Positions 31,707 through 43,000 of a stretch of 64,000 bases of DNA are shown here, one piece after another. Under the pieces are notes generated by a model. That model was given only the letters and a program-made list of their open reading frames with translations, ran no database searches and was not told the origin of the DNA. Each line of letters opens with the position of its first letter. Positions within the stretch are counted from its first letter, which is position 1. A program made the position numbers and the translations under genes. The stretch is from Symbiodinium natans (taxonomy: Eukaryota; Sar; Dinophyceae; Suessiales; Symbiodiniaceae), in NCBI GenBank assembly GCA_905221605.1, contig CAJNDS010001147.1, positions 779,982 through 843,981 on the forward strand. The letters run 5' to 3'.

Positions 31707-33907
31707 ATGCTGCCAGTTCTAGCAGCTCTGATTGCGCTGGCCGGAGCCCAGGCCACTCTGAGCAATGCCACGAGCTCGCGAGTGCTGCAAGGTACCCTGG
31801 GCAACGGCTCCAACTGGACGGAGATGGTGAGCTTCAACAACACTCCGGGCAAGCGCTTGCTGCAAGGTGCCCTGGGCAACAGCTCCAACTGGACGGAGAT
31901 GGTGAGCTTCAACAACACTCCGGGCAAGCGCTTGCTGCAAGGTGCCCTGGGCAACAGCTCCAACTGGACGGAGATGGTGAGCTTCAACAAAACTCCCGGT
32001 AAGCGCTTGTTGCAAGGTGCCCTGGTCAACAGCTCCAACTGGACGGAGATGTTGAGCTTCAACAACACCCCGGGCAAGCGCTTGCTGCAAGGTGCTCTGG
32101 GCAACAGCTCCAACTGGACGGAGATGTTGAGCTTCAACAACACTCCGCGCAAGCGCTTGCTGCAAGGTGCCCTGGGCAACAGCTCCAACTGGACGGAGAT
32201 GGTGAGCTTCAACAACACTCCGGGCAAGCGCTTGCTGCAAGGTGCCGTGGGCAACAGCTCCAACTGGACGGAGATGGTGAGCTTCAACAACACTCCGGGC
32301 AAGCGCTTGCTGCAAGGTGCCCTGAGCAACAGCTCCAACTGGACGGAAATGGTGAGCTTCAACAACACTCCGGGCAAGCGAATGCTGCAAGGTGCCCTGG
32401 GCAACAGCTCCAACTGGACGGAGATGGTGAGCTTCAACAACACTCCGGGCAATCGCTTGCTGCAAGGTGCTCTGGGCAACAGCTCCAACTGGACGGAGAT
32501 GGTGAGCTTCAACAACACTCCGGGCAAGCGCTTGCTGCAAGGTGCCCTGGGCAACAGCTCCAACTGGACGGAGATGGTGAGCTTCAACAACACTCCGGGC
32601 AAGCGCTTGCTGCAAGGTGCCCTGGGCAACAGCTCCAACTGGACGGAGATGGTGAGCTTCAACAACACTCCTGGCAAGCGCTTGCTGCAAGGTGCCCTGG
32701 GCAACAGCTCCAACTGGACGGAGATGGTGAGCTTCAACAACACTCCGGGCAAGCGCTTGCTGCAAGGTGCCCTGGGCAACAGCTCCAACTGGACGGAGAT
32801 GGTGAGCTTCAACAACACTCCGGGAAAGCGCTTGCTGCAAGGCGCACTGGGCAACAGCTCCAATTGGACAGAGATGGTGAGCTTCAACAACACTCCGGGC
32901 AAGCGCTTGCTGCAAGCTGGCCTGGGTAACAGCTCCAACTGGACGGAGATGGTGAGCTTCAACAACACTCCGGGCAAGCGCTTGCTGCAAGGTACACTGG
33001 GCAACCGTTCCAACTGGACGGAGATGGTGAGCTTCAACAACACCCCCGGCAAGCGCTTGCTGCAAGGTACCCTAGGCAACAGCTCCAACCGGACGGAGAT
33101 GGTGAGCTTCAACAACACTCCGGGCAAGCGCTTGCTGCAGGGTACCCTAGGCAACAGCTCCAACTGGACGGAGATGGTGAGCTTCAACAACACTCCGGGC
33201 AAGCGCTTGCTGCAAGGTGCCCTGGGCAACAGCTCCAACTGGACGGAGATGGTGAGCTTCAACAACACTCCGGGCAAGCGCTTGCTGCAAGGTGCCCTGG
33301 GCAACAGCTCCAACTGGACGGAGATGGTGAGCTTCAACAACACTGCGGCAAGCGCTTGCTGCAGGGTGCCCTGGGCAACAGCTCCAACTGGACGGAGATG
33401 GTGAGCTTCAACAACACTCCGGGCAAGCGCTTGCTGCAAGGTGCCCTGGGTAACAGCTCCAACTGGACGGAGATGGTGAGCTTCAACAACACCCCCGGCA
33501 AGCGCTTGCTGCAGGGTGCCCTAGGCAACAGCTCCAACTGGACGGAGATGGTGAGCTTCAACAACACCCCGGGCAAGCGCTTGCTGCAAGGTGCCCTGGG
33601 TAACAGCTCCCACTGGACGGAGATGGCGAGCTTCAACAACACCCCGGGCAAGCGCTTGCTGCAAGGTGCCCTGGGCAACAGCTCCAACTGGACGGAGATG
33701 GCGAGCTTCAACAACACCCCGGGCAAGCGCTTGCTGCAAGGTGCCCTGGGCAACAGCTCCAACTGGACGGAGATGGTGAGCTTCAACAACACTCTGGGCA
33801 ACAGCTCCCGCGTGGCGCAGCATTCTGAAGGTCGATTCCTTCAGCGCCGGGAAGGGAGCACTGAGTCGTTGCCTTTTCGCGTTCTTCGTAGCCTCGGGCT
33901 GATGTGA
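31707..33907 (+). pseudogene. Secreted 25-residue-repeat protein, unit 1 (one frameshift)
   Basis: The start is taken at MLPVLAALIALAGAQA, which has a signal-peptide layout (short, hydrophobic, AQA cleavage site) behind GCCGCC. Upstream in-frame codons exist in class A units but not in class B, so they are not used. After residue 28 comes a 25-residue repeat with NSS, NWT and NNT sequons ending PGKRLLQ, then a tail from LGNSSRVAQHSEGRF to VLRSLGLM. One G is missing from GGG at about 33347, so the frame changes and translation would end at 33404. Restoring frame alignment to unit 5 shows the same architecture (26 repeats), including the same rare variants (LLQAGLGNSS, GNRSNWTEM, SSNRTEM, SSHWTEMAS). 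The indel could be a sequencing error in a G-run. No family is recognised. Confidence 0.8.
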
Positions 33908-35612
33908 GCATTGTGCGTATCTCGCGTCATCTCTCGGTCTGTGCAGCGTCCATACTTTATCGTTGCCACAGCGAGCGAAGACGAACACAGAGATTTTTCG
34001 CCTAATTCACACGTTTTGGCAGCATTTGGCAGCGTACATACACTTACGCTTTCCGCCGCCTAGACGCTGAGTCTCCTGTTTCTGCACTGGATGACATTTT
34101 TGAGAATTTCGCCTGCTGGCGTCGTGGGTCTTGGGCCCGCTAGGCAAAGAGGACGACGGACGCAGTGCTAGACCTTGGGCAGCTTGACATTCTTGCACCA
34201 TGCCAAAGCGAGATTCAGACTCAGACGCAAGTGTTTCTGCGCAGGCCGTCATTCTGCATGGCATGTACAGCGCTTCGATGCCTTTCCAGCGATATTGCCG
34301 CGGCTGGAGCAAAAGAGCCGAGCAAGATGTGTCACGACGCCAATAGCACAGCTCCAATGACCAGAGATGCTCATGATATATGGATATGGCCCTATTTTTC
34401 AGTTTGGCTGTTGGATCGCGATCCTGGAAGGTCCTGCAGCTGAGCACGTCCTTCGCCCGGCTGCCTCAGCTCATGTGACTGTAGGATTCGTGCTATTTCT
34501 GGTGCCGGGGACATACAGTACCTGTTTTAGGAATCCCGGCATGAGTGTCCTTCTGGTTTTTTAACAGGCCCATGGATCCTGTCTTGCGAGGGTTGCATAT
34601 ATGGCCCTGCAGAAGCGCAATCCCTTGCGGGCGCGGCTTCGTACGGGGCGCCTCAAGACTTGGATCGTTTGTTCGTGCAATCCCTGGTGTCTTCCGAGGC
34701 CAGTTGCCCCATGTTGCTCCAACAGCATTTGGCAACGGGAGAACGAGGCGTGCAGCGGTTGTGCAGCGTTTCAGATCAAGTTTTGCTTCACGTGCTTACA
34801 GAAACGGAGCTCATCTTACTTGCGAGGGCCTCCAGCCTCCAAAAGCGGGATCCCAGATAAGAACGACAAGACTGCAGGATTTCGCGGCCTTGATGAATCT
34901 TGATGATGGGTCTTGCTTTGTTGGGGTGGGGATAGGTAAAACTTGTCGCCCTTAACGGCCTGAACACCCAAAGGTATAAGTCAGGTACTCGAGAGATACT
35001 CTTTCAACTTTCAACTCTCTTTTTTGTTACGGACTTTGATGCCTTTGCAGTCCCGGCGGGTTTTCGTGTTTACTTGGGCTTGCGAGGCTCGTTGAGGTTT
35101 GGAGTGTCGCGGCTTGTCTGACTCTCGTAAGCTGAGGAGCTGTTGGTTCAACGCTTTGGGAATCTTGCGTGAGAGGAGCGCTCCGAATGGGAGGTTCTGA
35201 TGGATCACCCTTCCTTTCGTTTTGTTGTTTCACCTGCGCATAGGCTGGAGTTTGCGAGCAGTGTTCCCCTTCCAAGCATCAACGCAAGCAACGAACAAGC
35301 AACAAAACAGGTCGCGCGGCGTCGACTGAATACATTCAACATCGGGAGGTTGGGCCGCGATCCTTCGGGATATCATCTTGTGCGCATGACTTTGGACAGC
35401 GCGAGGCGAACGCCAAAACGTAAATCTTTACTCGGGGCACGACTTGTCCCAAAACACCTTCACTCTTCCATCGTTTACCCCAATTCCTTCAGTCCAAATT
35501 TCTCGAATTGAAAATCCACTGTCAAGCTTAGATGTCATTCTGTGCAAGGCCACATGGTCTTTGGCAAGCTGGCATCCGCCTTGCGCTGAACTGGCCGTCC
35601 TGACTTCCTCTA
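33908..35612 (+). other. Array spacer (3' flank), copy 1
   Basis: Follows the stop codon in every unit: GAGCATTGTGCGTATCTCGC, then a stretch with CCATGCCAAAGCGAGATTC. Readings such as 34545-34955 and 34660-34860 stay open here but shift frame or change length in other units, so they are not called as genes. Confidence 0.6.
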
Positions 35613-36505
35613 TAGTGGTTCCCAAGCTTTGGCCTCAGGCTGGTTCGGGTTGAGCTGTTACAGATTCTGAAGGTTTTCTGGGTTGAAGGGTGTGGGGATT
35701 CAGTGCCATTGTGCTATGCGGTTTCAGACTGCATGGGCCCACGTTGGGTTTAGGGTGCCATAGGCTGCCCATCGCAATTCAGTCTCGTTATGGTGTCTCG
35801 TTGTAGGACAGCCCCTCAGCGTTAGAACCGTTGGGGGTTGCTTTCCGGAATTTGTGGTGGCAGGGCTTCGGTGCTGAGATTGCTTGTTCGGGTTGGAGTC
35901 GCTTCATTGAATCCGAGGGGCGGCTTGCGGCGTGTTCTATTGTACATGAGACTACGAGCAAGATTTTCAAATGTGCTCTTGCATGGCTTCGGCTGCGTTG
36001 GCTTAGAGGGCTTGCAGTACAGCCGGCCTTCCGCAAGATGAGGGTGTGAGTGATGAGGAGGGAGAAGCGCCGTGGCTCGCGAGAATTTTAGGCAAGCTTC
36101 GGGCAACAAGGATGCTCAGGGGCGCAGTTCACCGCGACAGGGGATCGATAATCGGCGTGAGACCACGTGCAAATGTCGAGCTCTATATCGTCTTCCTTCA
36201 TCGAACATGCATTCGCAGTTACGTAAATACAGAGCTCACGAAAGGCCACGGAACTTCGGTGTTTTTGTTTGCTACCTCTCGGGACAAGGCGCCTTGGGCA
36301 GCCGCATGCCCTGGAGCAGGCCTGGTTGATGTTCTTATGCGTTGCTTTCGACTTAAGCTACGTTCTCGAAGTAAGAAGGGATAGAAGGGGCGTTTTGTGT
36401 TTCTCTGCCATTTTCTTCAGAACTTGGCTACTTCAGTTCCTTGGTCATGCAGGGTGGCATGCGGCATGCCAAGCATCTCGCTTTTTCAGGAGAACTTCCG
36501 ACGCA

Positions 36506-36795
36506 GTTTTTGCTTTGCAGCTTACAGTCCTGAGAAGAAGCTACGTCAAGTTCGCCGCCATGCTGCCATCTAGCAGCTCTGATTTGGCCGGAGCCCAGGC
36601 CACTCTGAGCAATGCCACAGCGAGTGCTGCAAACTTCCAACTGGACGCAAGTTTTTGCTTTGCAGCTTACAGTCCTGAGAAGAAGCTACGTCAAGTTCGC
36701 CGCCATGCTGCCACTCCTAGCAGCTCTGATTGCGGTGGCCGGAGCCCAGGCCACTCTGAGCAATGCCACGAGTTCGCGAGTGCTGCAAGGTTCCC
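36506..36795 (+). repeat. 145-bp tandem duplication of the gene start in unit 2
   Basis: The acceptor-like TTTTTGCTTTGCAG, the 40-base leader and the ATG with the signal-peptide start occur twice (ATGs at 36560 and 36705). The first copy has internal deletions and reads into the wrong frame of the repeats; the second is in the correct frame. Confidence 0.9.
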
Positions 36796-38304
36796 TGAGC
36801 AACGGCTCCAACTGGACGGAGATGGTGAGCTTCAACAACACTCCGGGCAAGCGCTTGCTGCAAGGTGCCTTGGGCAACAGCTCCAACTGGACGGAGATGG
36901 TGAGCTTCAACAACACTCCGGGCAAGCGCTTGCTGCAAGGTGCCCTGAGCAACAGCTCCAACTGGACGGAGATGGTGAGCAACAACACTCCGGGCAAGCG
37001 CTTGCTGCAAGGTACCCTGAGCAACAGCTCCAACTGGACGGAGATGGTGAGCTTCAACAACACTCCGGGCAAGCGCTTGCTGCAAGGTGCCCTGGGCAAC
37101 AGCTCCAACTGGACGGAGATGGTGAGCTTCAACAACACTCCGGGCAAGCGCTTGCTGCAAGGTGCCCTGGGCAACAGCTCCAACTGGACGGAGATGGTGA
37201 GCTTCAACAACACTCCGGGCAAGCGCTTGCTGCAAGGTGCCTTGGGCAACAGCTCCAACTGGACGGAGATGGTGAGCTTCAACAACACTCCGGGCAAGCG
37301 CTTGCTGCAAGGTGCCCTGAGCAACAGCTCCAACTGGACGGAGATGGTGAGCTTCAACAACACTCCGGGCAAGCGCTTGCTGCAAGGTGCCCTGGGCAAC
37401 AGCTCCAACTGGACGGAGATGGTGAGCTTCAACAACACTCCGGGCAAGCGCTTGCTGCAGGGTGCCCTGGGCAACAGCTCCAACTGGACGGAGATGGTGA
37501 GCTTCAACAACACTCCAGGCAAGCGCTTGCTGCAAGGTGCCCTGGGCAACAGCTCCAACTGGACGGAGATGGTTGAGCTTCAACAACACTCCGGGCAAGC
37601 GCTTGCTGCAAGGTGCCCTGGGCAACAGCTCCAACTGGACGGAGATGGCGGGCTTCAACAACACTCCAGGCAAGCGCTTGCTGCAAGGTGCCCTGGGCAA
37701 CAGCTCCAACTGGACGGAGATGGTGAGCTTCAACAACACTCCGGGAAAGCGCTTGCTGCAAGGCGCCCTGGGCAACAGCTCCAACTGGACGGAGATGGTG
37801 AGCTTCAACAACACTCCGGGCAAGCGCTTGCTGCAGGGTACCCTAGGCAACAGCTCCAACTGGACGGAGATGGTGAGCTTCAACAACACCCCCGGCAAGC
37901 GCTTGCTGCAAGGTACCCTGGGCAACAGCTCCAACTGGACGGAGATGGTGAGCCTTAACAACACTCCAGGCAAGCGCTTGCTGCAGGGTGCCCTAGGCAA
38001 CAGCTCCAACTGGACGGAGATGGTGAGCTTCAACAACACTCCGGGCAAGCGCTTGCTGCAAGGTGCCCTGGGTAACAGCTCCAACTGGACGGAGATGGCG
38101 AGCTTCAACAACACCCCGGGCAAGCGCTTGCTGCAAGGTGCCCTAGGCAACAGCTCCAACTGGACGGAGATGGTGAGCTTCAACAACACTCTGGGCAACA
38201 GCTCCCGCGTGGCGCAGCATTCTGAAGGTCGATTCCTTCAGCGCCGGGAAGGGAGCATTGAGTCGTTGCCTTTTCGCGTTCTTCGTAGCCTCGGGCTGAT
38301 GTGA
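36705..38304 (+). pseudogene. Secreted 25-residue-repeat protein, unit 2 (one frameshift, short copy)
   Basis: Starts MLPLLAALIAVAGAQA behind GCCGCC. It has about 18 repeats, one of which lacks a Phe codon (MVSNNTPGKR), and the usual tail ending VLRSLGLM. An extra T at about 37573 (GATGGTTGAGC for GATGGTGAGC) throws the frame into the Q-rich alternate reading, which stops at 37958. The original frame resumes from about 37575 to the stop. This is the shortest copy in the array. A decoy ATG lies 145 bases upstream in the duplicated leader. Confidence 0.8.
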
Positions 38305-40010
38305 GCATTGTGCGTATCTCGCGTCATCTCTCGGTCTGTGCAGCGTCCATACTTTATCGTTGCCACAGCGAGCGAAGACGAACACAGAGATTTTTCGCCT
38401 AATTCACACGTTTTGGCAGCATTTGGCAGCGTACATACACTTACGCTTTCCGCCGCCTAGATGCTGAGTCTCCTGTTTCTGCACTGGATGACATTTTTGA
38501 GAATTTCGCCTGCTGGCGTCGTGGGTCTTGGGCCCGCTAGGCAAAGAGGACGACGGACGCAGTGCTAGACCTTGGGCAGCTTGACATTCTTGCACCATGC
38601 CAAAGCGAGATTCAGACTCAGACGCAAGTGTTTCTGCGCAGGCCGTCATTCTGCATGGCATGTACAACACTTCGATGCCTTTCCAGCGATATTGCCGCGG
38701 CTGGAGCAAAAGAGCCGAGCAAGATGTGTCACGACGCCAATAGCACAGCTCCAATGACCAGAGATGCTCATGATATATGGATATGGCCCTTTTTTTCAGT
38801 TTGGCTGTTGGATCGCGATCCTGGAAGGTCCTGCAGCTGAGCACATCCTTCGCCAAGACACTGCCTCAGCTCATGTGACTGTAGGATTCGTGGCATTTCT
38901 GGTGCCGGGGGACATACAGTACCATACAGTACCTATTTTAATTTAGGAATCCCGGCATGAGTGTCCTTCTGGTTTTTTAACAGGCCCATGGATCCTGTCT
39001 TGCGAGGGTTGCATATATGGCCCTGCAGAAGCGCGATCCCTTGCGGGCGCGGCTTCGTACGGCGCGCCTCAAGACTTGGATCGTTTGTTCGTGCAATCCC
39101 TGGTGTCTTCCGAGGCCAGTTGCCCCATGTTGCTCCAACAGCATTTGGCAACGGGAGAACGAGGCGTGGAGCAAGTTTTGCTTCACGTGCTTACAGAAAC
39201 GGAGCTCATCTTACTTGCGAGGGTCTCCAGCCTCCAAAAGCGGGATCCCAGATAAGAACGACAAGACTGCAGGATTTCGCGGCCTTGATGAATCTTGATG
39301 ATGGGTCTTGCTTTGTTGGGGTGGGGATAGGTAAAACTTGCAGCCCTTAACGGCCTGAACACCCAAATGTATAAGTCAGGTACTCGAGAGATACTCTTTC
39401 AACTCTCTTTTTTGTTACGGACTTTGATGCCTTTGCAGTCCCGGCAGGTTTTCGTGTTTACTTGGGCTTGCGAGGCTCGTTGAGGTTTGGAGTGTCGCGG
39501 CTTGTCTGACTCTCGTAAGCTGAGGAGCTGTTGGTTCAACGCTTTGGGAATCTTGCGTGAGAGGAGCGCTCCGAATGGGAGGTTCTGATGGATCACCCTT
39601 CCTTTCGTTTTGTTGTTTCACCTGCGCATAGGCTGGAGTTTGCGAGCAGTGTTCCCCTTCCAAGCATCAACGCAAGCAACGAACAAGCAACAAAACAGGT
39701 CGCGCGGCGTCGACTGAATACATTCAACATCGGGAGGTTGGGCCGCGATCCTTCGGGATATCATCTTGTGCGCATGACTTTGGACAGCGCGAGGCGAACG
39801 CCAAAACGTAAATCTTTACTCGGGGCACGACTTGTCCCAAAAACACCTTCACTCTTCCATCGTTTACCCCAACTCCTTCAGTCCAAATGTCTCGAAATTG
39901 AAAAGCCACTGTCAAGCTTAGATGTCATTCTGTGCAAGGCCACATGGTCTTTGGCAAGTTGGCATCCGCCTTGCGCTGAACTGCCCGTCCTGACTTCCTC
40001 TATTTCTATA

Positions 40011-43000
40011 GTGGTTCCCAAGCTTTGGCCTCAGGCTGGTTCGGGTTGAGCTGTTACAGATTCTGAAGGTTTTCTGGGTTGAAGGGTGTGGGGATTCAGT
40101 GCCATTGTGCTATGCGGTTTCAGACTGCATGGGCCCACGTTGGGTTTAGGGTGCCATAGGCTGCCCATCGCAATTCAGTCTCGTTATGGTGTCTCGTTGT
40201 AGGACAGCCCCTCAGCGTTAGAACCGTTGGGGGTTGCTTTCCGGAATTTGTGGCTTCGGTGCTGAGATTGCTTGTTCGGGTTGGAGTCGCTTCATTGAAT
40301 CCGAGGGGCGGCTTGCCGCGTGTTCTATTGTACATGAGACTACGAGCAGGATTTTCTGATGTGCTCTTGCGTGGCTTCGGCTGCGTTGGCTTAGAGGGCT
40401 TGCAGTACAGCCGGCCTTCCGCAAGATGAGGGTGTGAGTGATGAGGAGGGAGAAGCGCCGTGGCTCGCGAGAATTTTAGGCAAGCTTCGGGCAACAAGGA
40501 TGCTCAGGGGCGCAGTTCACCGCGACAGGGGATCGATAATCGGCGTGAGACCACGTGCAAATGTCGAGCTCTATAATATCGTCTTCCTTCATCGAATATG
40601 TATTCAATGCATTCGCAGTTACGCAAATACAGAGCTCACGAAAGGCCACGGAACTTCGGTGTTTTTGTTTGCTAGTGGTTCCGCCTGCCGTCGCCCTTCA
40701 AACAGCTGCAGCAAAGCCAGCAAACAGATCAGGCCTCTCGGGGCGCTGCAAGGTCCGGGGCACAAGGCCTTGGGCAGCCGCATGCCTTGGAGCAGACCTG
40801 GTTGATGTTCTTACGTGTTGCTTTCGACTTAAGCTACGTTCCGAAGTAAGAAGGGAGAGAAGGGGCGTTTTGTGTTTCTCTGTCATTTTCTTCAGAACTT
40901 GGCTACTTCAGTTCCTTGGTCATTCGGGGTGACATGCGGCATGCCGAATATCTCGCTTTTTCAGGATGCCTCTGCTGAACTTCCGACGCAGTTTTTGCTT
41001 TGCAGCTTGCAGTCCTGAGAAGAAGCTACGTCAAGTTCACCGCCATGCTGCCAATTCTAGCAGCTCTGATTGCGGTGGCCGGAGCCCAGGCCACTCTGAG
41101 CAATGCCACGAGTTCGCGAGTGCTGCAAGGTTCCCTGGGCAACGGCTCCAACTGGACGGAGATGGTGAGCTTCAACAACACTCCGGGCAAGCGCTTGCTG
41201 CAAGGTGCCCTGGGCAACAGCTCCAACTGGACGGAGATGGTGAGCTTCAACAACACTCCGGGCAAGCGCTTGCTGCAAGGTGCCCTGAGCAACAGCTCCA
41301 ACTTGACGGAGATGGTGAGCAACAACACTCCGGGCAAGCGCTTGCTGCAAGGTACCCTGAGCAACAGCTCCAACTGGACGGAGATGGTGAGCTTCAACAA
41401 CACTCCGGGCAAGCGCTTGCTGCAAGGTGCCCTGGGCAACAGCTCCAACTGGACGGAGATGGTGAGCTTCAACACTCCGGGCAAGCGCTTGCTGCAAGGT
41501 GCCCTGAGCAACAGCTCCAACTTGACGGAGATGGTGAGCTTCAACAACACTCCGGGCAAGCGCTTGCTGCAAGGTGCCCTGCAACAGCTCCAAACGGAGA
41601 GGTGAGCTTCAACAACACCTCCGGCAAGCGCTTGCTGCAGGGTGCCTTGGGCAACAGCTCCAACTGGACGGAGATGGTGAGCTTCAACAACACTCCGGGC
41701 AAGCGCTTGCTGCAAGGTGCCCTGGGCAACAGCTCCAACTGGACGGAGATGGTGAGCTTCAACAACACTCCGGGCAAGCGCTTGCTGCAAGGTGCCCTGG
41801 GCAACAGCTCCAACTGGACGGAGATGGTGAGCTTCAACAACACTCCGGGCAAGCGCTTGCTGCAAGGTGCCCTGGGCAACAGCTCCAACTGGACGGAGAT
41901 GGTGAGCTTCAACAACACTCCGGGCAAGCGCTTGCTGCAAGGTGCCCTGGGCAACAGCTCCAACTGGACGGAGATGGTGAGCTTCAACAACACTCCGGGC
42001 AAGCGCTTGCTGCAAGGTGCCCTGGGCAACAGCTCCAACTGGACGGAGATGGTGAGCTTCAACAACACTCCGGGCAAGCGCTTGCTGCAAGGTACCTTGG
42101 GCAACAGCTCCAACTGGACGGAGATGGTGAGCTTCAACAACACTCCGGGCAAGCGCTTGCTGCAAGGTGTCCTGAGCAACAGCTCCAACTGGACGGAGAT
42201 GGTGAGCTTCAACAACACTCCGGGCAAGCGCTTGCTGCAAGGTGCCCTGGGCAACAGCTCCAACTGGACGGAGATGGTGAGCTTCAACAACACTCCGGGC
42301 AAGCGCTTGCTGCAAGGTGCCCTGGGCAACAGCTCCAACTTGGACGGAGATGGTGAGCTTCAACAACACTCCGGGCAAGCGCTTGCTGCAAGGTACCCTG
42401 GGCAACAGCTCCAACTGGACGGAGATGGTGAGCTTCAACAACACTCCGGGCAAGCGCTTGCTGCAAGGTGCCCTGGGCAACAGCTCCCCTGGCAGCGCTT
42501 GCTGCAAGGTGAGCTTCTGGGTCCGGGCAAGCGCTTGCTGCACCTTGACAGACTGGGAGATGGGCAAGCGCTTGCTGCAAAGCAACACTCCAACTGACGG
42601 AGATGGTGGCTTGAACAACAAGCGCTTGCTGCAAGGTGCCCTGGGCAACAGCTCCAACTGGACGGAGATGGTGAGCTTCAACAACACTCCGGGCAAGCGC
42701 TTGCTGCAAGGTGCCCTGGGCAACAGCTCCAACTGGACGGAGATGGTGAGCTTCAACAACACTCCGGGCAAGCGCATGCTGCAAGGTGCCCTGGGCAACA
42801 GCTCCAACTGGACGGAGATGGTGAGCTTCAACAACACTCCGGGCAAGCGCTTGCTGCAAGGTGCCTTGGGCAACAGCTCCAACTGGACGGAGATGGTGAG
42901 CTTCAACAACACTCCCGGCAAGCGCTTGCTGCAAGGTGCCCTGAGCAACAGCTCCAACTGGACGGAGATGGTGAGCTTCAACAACACTCCGGGCAAGCGC

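Larger units (their letters stand above)
30762..35612 (+). repeat. Tandem array unit 1 (class A)
   Basis: First unit of the head-to-tail array, starting near TCAAGCTTTGGCCTCAGG and running to the next copy of that landmark. It contains a conserved upstream region, the repeat-protein gene (31707-33907) and a 3' spacer (33908-35612). Class A units have a short junction GCTACCTCTCGGGAC upstream of the gene in place of a longer class B segment. Confidence 0.95.
35613..40010 (+). repeat. Tandem array unit 2 (class A)
   Basis: Begins at TTCCCAAGCTTTGGCC near 35618. It has the class A upstream junction, plus a 145-bp duplication of the acceptor and start region (36506-36650 and 36651-36795). Confidence 0.95.

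Noticed and set aside
31790-33780. CRISPR-like array (regular repeats)
   Set aside because: The 75-bp units are contiguous without spacers, encode protein in frame, and the organism is eukaryotic.
36269-37576. 435-codon plus ORF with Q-rich repeats in unit 2, and similar frame-2 ORFs (40966-42597, 57785-59035)
   Set aside because: Alternate frame of the same repeat, entered only through the decoy ATG or frameshifts. Parts of 40966-42597 and 57785-59035 return to the GKR frame, which is counted in the gene calls.
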